Source: Opitutaceae bacterium (GTDB lineage Bacteria > Verrucomicrobiota > Verrucomicrobiae > Opitutales > Opitutaceae). Taken from it: DNA of 11,533 bases. The stretch covers positions 1 to 11,533 of the forward strand of contig JAISAX010000792.1 of the NCBI GenBank assembly GCA_031266495.1, given 5' to 3'. Below are positions 6,756 through 11,533 of the stretch, piece after piece; the stretch's first letter is position 1; the number at the start of each line of letters is the position of its first letter. The position numbers and the translations under genes were made by a program. The notes beneath the pieces are model-generated. The model was not told where the DNA came from, searched no databases, and saw nothing but the letters and a program-made list of their open reading frames with translations.

Positions 6756-7814
6756 ATGCGCAATGTCATGCTTTTTCCCTTTCCCCCATTCTCCACGAAC
6801 ATGGCCCGGACTGTTTCGACACTGGAATCGTTCCTTACCGAAATCGCGAAGCTCACAGGGCTGCGCTTCTGCCTCTATGATCTGAATTATTTTACACAGG
6901 ATTCGGCCAAATTGCGGGTGCCGGTCCGGTTGCGGACGCATTGCTGCGCGTGGTGCAACCTGGTCAAGTCGAACCCTGTCCTTTACCGGAGGTGCATCGA
7001 GGTCGAGCACGCCAGACTGCGGAAGGCGGGGCGACGGAAAGCCGCCATCATCGATACCTGCCACGCCGGAGTGACGGACATTGTTGTGCCATTGTTTTTG
7101 GGGACGAGGCAGATCGGCGCATTGTATCTCGGGCAATGCCGGACGGGGGGATGGGATGGCCGGTCCGGCGGCGAGGACCGCAAGGGAGGAGGCGAGGACC
7201 AGGAAGAGGGCAAGCGGCCGTGGGAGGCAATCACGCGGCACGGCCTGGATCCGGAACGGTTGCAGGAGGAATACGAAAGGCTGCCGCACGTGATGTCCGT
7301 CACGTTGAGCGGATACAAAAAACTTCTTTCGGGAATCAAGGAATACATCGAGCAGATCGAGTGGAGCATCGAAAAGGAAACGCGGTTCCTCGATGTGCGG
7401 CTTTCGAACAGCGAAAAAATGTCGAAAGTAAACGTCGCGGAGGTGCCAAACCTGTTTCTGGAAAATCTGTCCGCACATACACCTGCCGTGCAGCGGACGC
7501 TGGCATTGATCGCACGCAATTACTGGAGCGAGGTCAACCTGGTCAAAATTGCGCGTCAGGCGGGTGTCGGGCGTTCGCACCTGAGCCGCCAGTTCCATCG
7601 GGAGACCGGCATCACGTTTCGGGAATGCGTGCGGGGAGCCAGAATCTATGCGGCCCAGTATCTGCTGAAACGTACGAAGCTGGGAAACAAGGAGGTGGCG
7701 GAGCTGCTTGGCTACGGGGAGTCGTCGTCGTTCATTCGCGCTTTCAAGGCACATACGAAAGGGGCCACGCCACACAGTTTTCTCCGCTACCAGGCGAATC
7801 CGAAACCGCATTGA
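6756..7814 (+). CDS. AraC-family regulator with PocR sensory domain
   Basis: A 352-residue transcription factor. Residues about 20-130 match the PocR-type ligand-sensing domain (PAS-like), with LESFLTEIAKLTGLRFCLYD, then clustered cysteines at 63, 64, 67, 80, 102 (in CHAG) and 128. Such domains are thought to bind small hydrocarbon or sugar-derived ligands or a metal. A charged low-complexity insertion occupies about 131-155. The C-terminal AraC/XylS DNA-binding domain spans about 245-345, with two helix-turn-helix units: one around VGRSHLSRQFHRETGITF, the other around KEVAELLGYGESSSFIRAF. The ATG at 6756 is preferred because GGAG stands 4 bases upstream and it begins just before the sensory domain; 6768 and 6801 are alternatives, and an extended frame reaches back through the G14 run. 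Position after the hydrolase suggests it controls this locus. Confidence 0.85.
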   Translation: MRNVMLFPFPPFSTNMARTVSTLESFLTEIAKLTGLRFCLYDLNYFTQDSAKLRVPVRLRTHCCAWCNLVKSNPVLYRRCIEVEHARLRKAGRRKAAIIDTCHAGVTDIVVPLFLGTRQIGALYLGQCRTGGWDGRSGGEDRKGGGEDQEEGKRPWEAITRHGLDPERLQEEYERLPHVMSVTLSGYKKLLSGIKEYIEQIEWSIEKETRFLDVRLSNSEKMSKVNVAEVPNLFLENLSAHTPAVQRTLALIARNYWSEVNLVKIARQAGVGRSHLSRQFHRETGITFRECVRGARIYAAQYLLKRTKLGNKEVAELLGYGESSSFIRAFKAHTKGATPHSFLRYQANPKPH

Positions 7815-7828
7815 CCTGTGCGGCGAAG

Positions 7829-7844
7829 CCCCCCCCCCCCCCCC
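7829..7844 (+). repeat. C16 homopolymer between convergent genes
   Basis: Sixteen consecutive C lie almost exactly in the middle of the 43-base gap between the regulator stop (7814) and the pseudopilin stop (7858): 14 bases from one and 13 from the other. On the minus strand it is G16, so pseudopilin transcripts would carry a G-run in the 3' untranslated region. No conventional terminator is visible in this gap. Confidence 0.85.
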
Positions 7845-7857
7845 GGACACGGTGTCT

Positions 7858-8478
7858 TCACCGGTCATTGGACGACAAATACAGTTCGGATGGCGCGTCG
7901 CGACGGGCCTCGACGTGGCCATCACAAAAAAGATAGTTGGCCTTTCCCGAATGTGTCCTGGTGACGCTGGCGTCGTTGAAGAGTTTGGCGCAACTGTCAT
8001 TCCAGCCCTTGTTGTTTACGCTGTGCCATTCGAGGAGGAGAAGGGTTTTGTTGGGGGCGGGGATTTGCACGAGCTTGAGAGACCAGTCGCGTCCGGCCAC
8101 CCCTTGGGTGGAATCGTTGCCGCCGTTCATTGAATAGCTGCGAGGGGCCTGGGGATTGGCATGGGTTTTGGCGGGAGCATCCATGGGGCAGACAAAAATG
8201 AAACGTTCGGCGGCAAGGTATTTGCTGATGGAATGGTCCCAGCTGTATCTCGTTACGGAGTCGTAGGCCGGAGGGAGAGCGTCGCGATTGTCGTTGGCAT
8301 GGAGCAGGAATCCCTGGCCGGCACTACGCATCGTTTGCATGCACTGGCTCTGGCGTGCCGTGCCGCGGACAGCGGCCAGAACGGGCAACATGACCGCAGC
8401 CAGAATGCCGATGATGGCCATGACAACAAGCAGCTCGACGAGGGTGAAAGCGCTGGTTCCGGAGGAGGTGAAAGGCAT
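7858..8478 (-). CDS. Prepilin-type (H-X9-DG) pseudopilin
   Basis: A 206-residue protein with a class III prepilin signal: a short leader, then AFTLVELLVVMAIIGILAAV. The cleavage point would be between Ala10 and Phe11, with the conserved Glu at +5 (Glu15), and a membrane helix over about 11-33. Ala at -1 instead of Gly is common in planctomycete and verrucomicrobial members. The C-terminal region has THSGKANYLFCDGHVEA, where His176, nine residues, Asp186-Gly187 form the H-X9-DG signature of the DUF1559-like pseudopilins expanded in Verrucomicrobia and Planctomycetes. Exact function is unknown; these small single-gene pseudopilins often sit beside secreted hydrolase loci, as here. It converges on the regulator and is divergent from the SRAP-like fragment, with a 63-base shared upstream region. 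No strong ribosome site is visible. Confidence 0.9.
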   Translation of the reverse strand: MPFTSSGTSAFTLVELLVVMAIIGILAAVMLPVLAAVRGTARQSQCMQTMRSAGQGFLLHANDNRDALPPAYDSVTRYSWDHSISKYLAAERFIFVCPMDAPAKTHANPQAPRSYSMNGGNDSTQGVAGRDWSLKLVQIPAPNKTLLLLEWHSVNNKGWNDSCAKLFNDASVTRTHSGKANYLFCDGHVEARRDAPSELYLSSNDR

Positions 8479-8541
8479 ACCCGGATATTAACAAAAGGGG
8501 CAAGCCCTCCCAATGACATCTGGTGCCGGATTATTGGCAGA

Positions 8542-8712
8542 ATGTGTGGTCGCTTTTCGCAATACACCGCGCCTCCGCTGACAACCCTCTCGCCGGATTA
8601 CCAGACGATGTTACGCGAAGCCGGTGCCGGTGCCGCCGCTCCGGCTCCCGCCTGCCTAACGTCAGTTAGGAACTGTAATGAAATAAACAGAGCAAAGATG
8701 CGCCGGGATTGA
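8542..8712 (+). pseudogene. Truncated SRAP (HMCES/YedK-type) gene start
   Basis: The 56-codon frame begins MCGRFSQYTAPP. Met-Cys-Gly-Arg-Phe at the very N-terminus is the hallmark of SRAP proteins, in which Cys2, exposed after Met removal, forms a thiazolidine crosslink with abasic sites in single-stranded DNA. Intact members are about 200-230 residues; E. coli YedK begins MCGRFAQ. Here the similarity fades after about 25-40 residues. The last 15 codons (from about 8667) lie inside the left arm of a long inverted repeat, ending at a TGA. No Asn-Ala-Arg block or catalytic His region follows, and only 55 bases separate the repeat from the next gene. I read it as a remnant cut by the repeat element or by a deletion. 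It could be a coincidental short ORF; no database check was possible. Confidence 0.55.
8655..8670. other. Small hairpin at the left border of the long inverted repeat
   Basis: CCTAAC (8655-8660) pairs with GTTAGG (8665-8670) over loop GTCA. Its core resembles the half-palindrome GTAACTTCAGTTAC at 1664-1677 of the repeat array. It overlaps the first four bases of the long inverted repeat. Confidence 0.45.
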
Positions 8713-8829
8713 AGAGCGAGCCAGCGTCGCTGACTCGGTCATTTACCTCGGTAAACTCCCTCGTCAGCTCCTTGGCTCACTCTTCAATCCCGGCGCATCT
8801 TTGCTCTGTTTATTTCATTACAGTTCCTA
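8667..8829. repeat. 163-bp near-perfect inverted repeat
   Basis: Arms 8667-8723 and 8773-8829 are complementary at 56 of 57 positions; the outer 50 are uninterrupted, and the sole mismatch is C8717/A8779. The 49-base centre adds more pairing: GCTGAC (8729-8734) with GTCAGC (8763-8768), and TTTACC (8742-8747) with GGTAAA (8750-8755). Transcribed from either strand this would form one hairpin of roughly 70-80 bp. It lies between the minus-strand dehydrogenase (ending 8885) and pseudopilin (starting 8478), and it ends the SRAP-like fragment. No clear target-site duplication is visible. It may be a miniature mobile element, a bidirectional terminator or barrier, or a structured RNA. The rest of the gap (8479-8541 and 8830-8884) shows no gene. 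Confidence 0.9.
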
Positions 8830-8884
8830 CCAGGCGATCGCCCCGGACCCGCTTCCACATGTTCAACGGTATTGTCAGACACTC

Positions 8885-9895
8885 TCACGAGGAACGGTCG
8901 AAAATCTCCGGAGTTACGAGTCCGGTGACGGGACGGCCGGCGAGGTGGTTTGCGATATTGGCGAGGGCGCGCTCGCCGCAGTCCGGATAAACATCGGGAG
9001 TGGGACCGGCAATGTGCGGCGAAAGCAGGGCGCCGGGTTGCCCGAGGAAGGGAGATTTTGCCGGGAGAGGCTCGTGTGTGAAAACGTCGCTGGCAAGACG
9101 CAGGCCGCGAGTGCGCATCGCCGCGAGCAACGCTTCTTCGTCCACGAGTGCGCCGCGCCCGACATTGACGAACACGGCGCCGTCCGGCAACGCGGCGAAA
9201 ATGTCGCGATTGATCGTCAGCCGGGTGGTTTCGGTGAGAGCTTCGCAAGTGACAAACACGTCGGCGTCGCGGGCGAGTTCGGGCAGGGAGCCGGCGGGAA
9301 CCGCACCGTGTTCCCGGATGAACGATGCAGGCACGCCTTCGGAAAAAACGGTGAGGGCAACATTGAAGGGGCGTAGCAAGCGCACGAATTCCCGGGCGAT
9401 GGCGCCGAAGCCGTGGAGGGCAACGCGCTTCCCGTAAAGGGTGCGGGGAGCAAGCCGCTCCTTGGCCCTTGTCGTATCGGAGCCACGCATGAAACCGTGC
9501 CACGCAGGCAGATTTCGCAGGGCGCCGAGCGTCAGCAGCAAGGCGTGCTCGGCCACCTGCGGCGCGACCAGAGCGCCCCAGTTGCTGATCTTCAACCCCG
9601 CCTCCGGCATCTCGCGAGTGACGAGATGGCGAACGGTTCCGGCAAGGTGGCAGACGTAGTCGATGGACCCGCCGTGGATGGCGAGGTGCCCTGGCTCCAG
9701 GCGCGGCGTCTGCCAGCCTGTAACGAGAATTTGGGGACGCATGACATCGAGCAGATGATGCCATGACTGCCGGTCCAGCCGCCGCACATCCCGCCATTCC
9801 AGGCTGATGCCGGGGAGCCGCCTCCCGGGAGGTATCGGGAAAAAGAGCCGGTATTCCTCCCGGCCGAGCGCGAAGAGAATTTTGGGCGTGTCCAC
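8885..9895 (-). CDS. D-2-hydroxyacid dehydrogenase, NAD-dependent
   Basis: A 336-residue cytoplasmic oxidoreductase of the D-isomer-specific 2-hydroxyacid dehydrogenase family (glycerate/phosphoglycerate/hydroxypyruvate type), interconverting a 2-hydroxy acid and a 2-keto acid with NAD(P). The nucleotide-binding fold has HGFGAIAREF (161-170), a GxGxxA variant of the usual GxGxxG. Catalytic candidates are Arg247 in VNVGRGALVDE, Glu275 in DVFTHEPLP and His294 in SPHIAGPT. The N-terminal substrate domain has CHLAGTVRH (82-90) and NWGALVAPQVAEHAL (105-119). Length is normal for the family. The start is GTG, directly after the TAA of the upstream BNR_4 gene, with AAGGA 7 bases before it, so the two are almost certainly one transcript and translationally coupled. 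Substrate unknown; a sugar acid from the neighbouring pathway is a reasonable guess. Confidence 0.9.
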   Translation of the reverse strand: MDTPKILFALGREEYRLFFPIPPGRRLPGISLEWRDVRRLDRQSWHHLLDVMRPQILVTGWQTPRLEPGHLAIHGGSIDYVCHLAGTVRHLVTREMPEAGLKISNWGALVAPQVAEHALLLTLGALRNLPAWHGFMRGSDTTRAKERLAPRTLYGKRVALHGFGAIAREFVRLLRPFNVALTVFSEGVPASFIREHGAVPAGSLPELARDADVFVTCEALTETTRLTINRDIFAALPDGAVFVNVGRGALVDEEALLAAMRTRGLRLASDVFTHEPLPAKSPFLGQPGALLSPHIAGPTPDVYPDCGERALANIANHLAGRPVTGLVTPEIFDRSS

Positions 9896-11290
9896 TTATG
9901 CGTCCTTAAAATCGGGATACAAAGGCCCGCGCGGCTCCGGCGTCACTTCTTCGGGACGGGCGTGAAGTTTGTCTCCCATGTCGTAGGGCAGCCGGAAGAC
10001 GCGAGTGCCTTCCCTGTCTGCAAAATAGAGGTGCGAACGGGTCTGGCGCGTCGGATCGCCATCGGCCCAGAATGCGGCGAAATCGGGATGGTGGTTATGC
10101 GGGCGGCGGACGTAACTGTGATTGCGGTCGCTGTCCCTTGTGAGGGAGCGTTCCCTGTCCCATGTGCGCCCCTCGTCGCGGCTGGCCCAGGTTTCGACTT
10201 CGCCGCCGGTTCCCCATTTTTGGGGACCGCCGCCCGCGGGGCCGATGACACGCCAGATGTCATCGTCGATGTAAAGGCTGCCCGTGTCGTAGTTGTGACC
10301 GGATGACGTGATGACGCGGATTTCCCATTTGCCGCCGGTCCAGTGCGCCAGCGTCCATTCGCGCGGGTCGCCTTTGGGGCCGGGTTCGCCGGCGCGACTG
10401 GCGATGTAGAGGAGAACGGGATTTCCTTTCCGGTCAAAGGCGAGGTCGCAGGTGTAGATGAATTTACCCTCGGCGGCATAATCGCGGACGAGCGCGGCGT
10501 TGCGTGGTGTTTCGAGAGGCAGGCGCAGGGGCTGTCCGTCGGCGGTGGTCCAGGTGCGTCCGTAATCGGTGGTCTGCGCGTAATAGAGATTGGTGCGGCG
10601 GTCGTTGTCGGAGTCGGGATGCCAGTTGAAAAGGGTGGCGATTTTTCCGGTCGGGGCATGTTGCGCGGAGGTTTGGTAATGGCCGCCAAAACCGGCCAGC
10701 AAATGGTCCTCGCTCCATGCGGCGCCGTCAGCCGATCCGGTTTTCCAATACAATTTGCGTTCGGGACCAAGGCGAGTGCCGGGGAAGTATTTGGTGAAAA
10801 GCAAAAACCAGCCGCCATCGGCTGTATTCCAAACCATCGGGTAGGTGAATTCCTGGTCAGGGAGGCGTTCGAACCCGGTGATATCCCAAGGACGGAGGCT
10901 GCGAAAAATTATGCCGGGGCGCAGTTTGGCGCGACCGCTTTTGAATATCCAGATGTGGCCTCCGGCATCAAGGCGGAGGCTGGCGTTGTCGTGCGGGTCA
11001 TTCACCGTCGGGTCGAGATAAAGCATGACGGGACGCGGCACGGTGTTGGTGGCGTGGTCGTAGCAGGAAACCATGATGGCCAGTTCGCGTTTGTCCTCCG
11101 CCGGGGTGCCTCCCCAGGTGAAAAACGTTTTGTTCGCGGCACGGGAATACTCGGCCATCGGCGCGTGGCTCGACGTGTAGGTGCCGAGTCCGCCCGAGTA
11201 TTTGTCGCCGTGGGCAAAGGAATACCCGAGCGTGAACCAGATGCCGCGATAGCCGTCGGCGCAAGTGACGGGAGACAGGTTTTTTTTCAT
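9896..11290 (-). CDS. BNR_4 family beta-propeller protein
   Basis: A 464-residue protein of the BNR_4 type, a seven-bladed-propeller family that includes ulvan lyases (PL24/PL25-like) and many uncharacterised members. Visible blocks: GYRGIWFTLG (13-22), KYSGGLGTYTSSHAPMAEYS (30-49), NKTFFTWGG (53-61), NDPHDN (97-102) leading to GHIWIFKSGR (111-120), FGGHYQTS (201-208), HNYDTGSLYI (332-341) and RPHNHHPDF (396-404). Asp-box motifs occur at TTDYGRTW (240-247) and SRDEGRTW (370-377). The conserved His/Asn/Tyr blocks would line the propeller face. Unlike the secreted polysaccharide lyases of this family, I see no signal peptide: MKKNLSPVTCADGYRG goes straight into the domain. That suggests cytoplasmic action on an oligosaccharide, or a misplaced start. 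It leads the operon with the dehydrogenase (TAA-GTG junction). Enzymatic activity is not established. Confidence 0.85.
   Translation of the reverse strand: MKKNLSPVTCADGYRGIWFTLGYSFAHGDKYSGGLGTYTSSHAPMAEYSRAANKTFFTWGGTPAEDKRELAIMVSCYDHATNTVPRPVMLYLDPTVNDPHDNASLRLDAGGHIWIFKSGRAKLRPGIIFRSLRPWDITGFERLPDQEFTYPMVWNTADGGWFLLFTKYFPGTRLGPERKLYWKTGSADGAAWSEDHLLAGFGGHYQTSAQHAPTGKIATLFNWHPDSDNDRRTNLYYAQTTDYGRTWTTADGQPLRLPLETPRNAALVRDYAAEGKFIYTCDLAFDRKGNPVLLYIASRAGEPGPKGDPREWTLAHWTGGKWEIRVITSSGHNYDTGSLYIDDDIWRVIGPAGGGPQKWGTGGEVETWASRDEGRTWDRERSLTRDSDRNHSYVRRPHNHHPDFAAFWADGDPTRQTRSHLYFADREGTRVFRLPYDMGDKLHARPEEVTPEPRGPLYPDFKDA
9903..9907 (-). promoter_or_regulatory. Ribosome binding site for the dehydrogenase
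   Basis: AAGGA on the minus strand, inside the last codons of the BNR_4 gene, with 7 bases to the GTG at 9895. It decides in favour of the GTG start that abuts the upstream TAA. Confidence 0.7.
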
Positions 11291-11293
11291 GGA

Positions 11294-11305
11294 ATACTCA
11301 AGTAT
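11294..11305. promoter_or_regulatory. Palindrome just upstream of the BNR_4 start
   Basis: ATACT-CA-AGTAT is a perfect 5-bp inverted repeat located 4-15 bases before the minus-strand ATG at 11290, where a ribosome site is expected but not seen. It might be an operator half-site pair or a leader stem. It is short and could be chance. Confidence 0.3.
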
Positions 11306-11306
11306 G

Positions 11307-11332
11307 CGCGCCGGCGGAGTGTCGCGCCGGCG
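11307..11332. repeat. Paired CGCGCCGGCG direct repeat
   Basis: CGCGCCGGCG occurs at 11307-11316 and again at 11323-11332, 16 bases apart. Each copy contains the self-complementary CGCCGGCG, so the two copies can also pair as a stem. It lies in the leader of the BNR_4 operon on the minus strand. Confidence 0.4.
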
Positions 11333-11370
11333 AGGATGATCGGTCCGAAGAAGTGAACGACGATGAGAGG

Positions 11371-11427
11371 CGGGGAAATGCTTGAAAAGGGTTGAAGCGG
11401 GGCGAATACGCCTGAAACGGGGCGAAA
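11371..11427 (-). repeat. Degenerate tandem repeat, unit about 30 bp
   Basis: Two similar units, 11371-11397 and 11398-11427, share the pattern CGGGG-GAA-GC-TGAAA-GGG-TGAA; a G-rich partial third unit follows. This and the rest of 11291-11533 contain no gene I can support. On the minus strand the region would hold the BNR_4 operon promoter, but no clear -35/-10 pair stands out. Confidence 0.4.
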
Positions 11428-11533
11428 CGCGGGGGGCGGGGCGGCGAAAAAAAGAAAAGGGTCAGATGCGGCGGCAACGCAAGGGTCGCGGGCGGCACGC
11501 GGATCGGACGCGAGGCGCTTGCGAGGAGATCGC

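Noticed and set aside
6588..8000. 470-codon minus-strand frame opposite the regulator
   Set aside because: The PocR and AraC motifs are all on the plus strand; this frame has only compositional residues.
10343..11356. 337-codon plus-strand frame opposite the BNR_4 gene
   Set aside because: Gly/Val-rich shadow; the Asp-box and propeller blocks lie on the minus strand.

Overview
The window looks like a GC-rich verrucomicrobial chromosome, most likely Opitutaceae. This rests on a PEP-CTERM surface protein, an H-X9-DG pseudopilin, a PocR-type AraC regulator, large secreted glycan-active proteins, and intergenic hairpin repeats of the kind that produce spurious 'ARASRP/GETPAP' ORFs. The assignment is inferred from gene content and style, not from a marker gene.

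Layout. Positions 1-253 hold dispersed hairpin repeats. A hypothetical protein with a very acidic linker follows (254-1396), then a multi-hairpin repeat array (about 1444-1688) and a leader region. A plus-strand cluster comes next: a PEP-CTERM protein (1901-2842), overlapping by 4 bp a small secreted lectin-like protein (2839-3576), then a 994-residue secreted multidomain glycoside hydrolase with clan-A-like catalytic glutamates (3598-6582), then a PocR/AraC regulator (6756-7814). A pseudopilin (7858-8478, minus) converges on the regulator. Divergent from it is a truncated 5' fragment of what looks like a SRAP/HMCES (YedK-type) gene (8542-8712), which runs into a 163-bp near-perfect inverted repeat (8667-8829). 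On the minus strand, a BNR_4 beta-propeller protein (9896-11290) is followed directly (TAA-GTG) by a D-2-hydroxyacid dehydrogenase (8885-9895). The last 243 bases hold only upstream sequence with degenerate repeats.

How the genes may work together. The 1901-7814 block reads as a locally regulated extracellular glycan-degradation locus without SusC/SusD: an anchored surface protein, a lectin-like partner, the hydrolase and a ligand-sensing AraC regulator. The BNR_4 and dehydrogenase pair is a second, translationally coupled carbohydrate unit that lacks a visible export signal.

The most unusual features are three long G/C homopolymers in 3.7 kb: G11 inside the hydrolase reading frame, G14 just upstream of the regulator, and C16 centred between the convergent regulator and pseudopilin genes. 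They suggest slippage-based phase variation of the hydrolase and regulator. The 163-bp inverted repeat beside a broken SRAP gene is the second.
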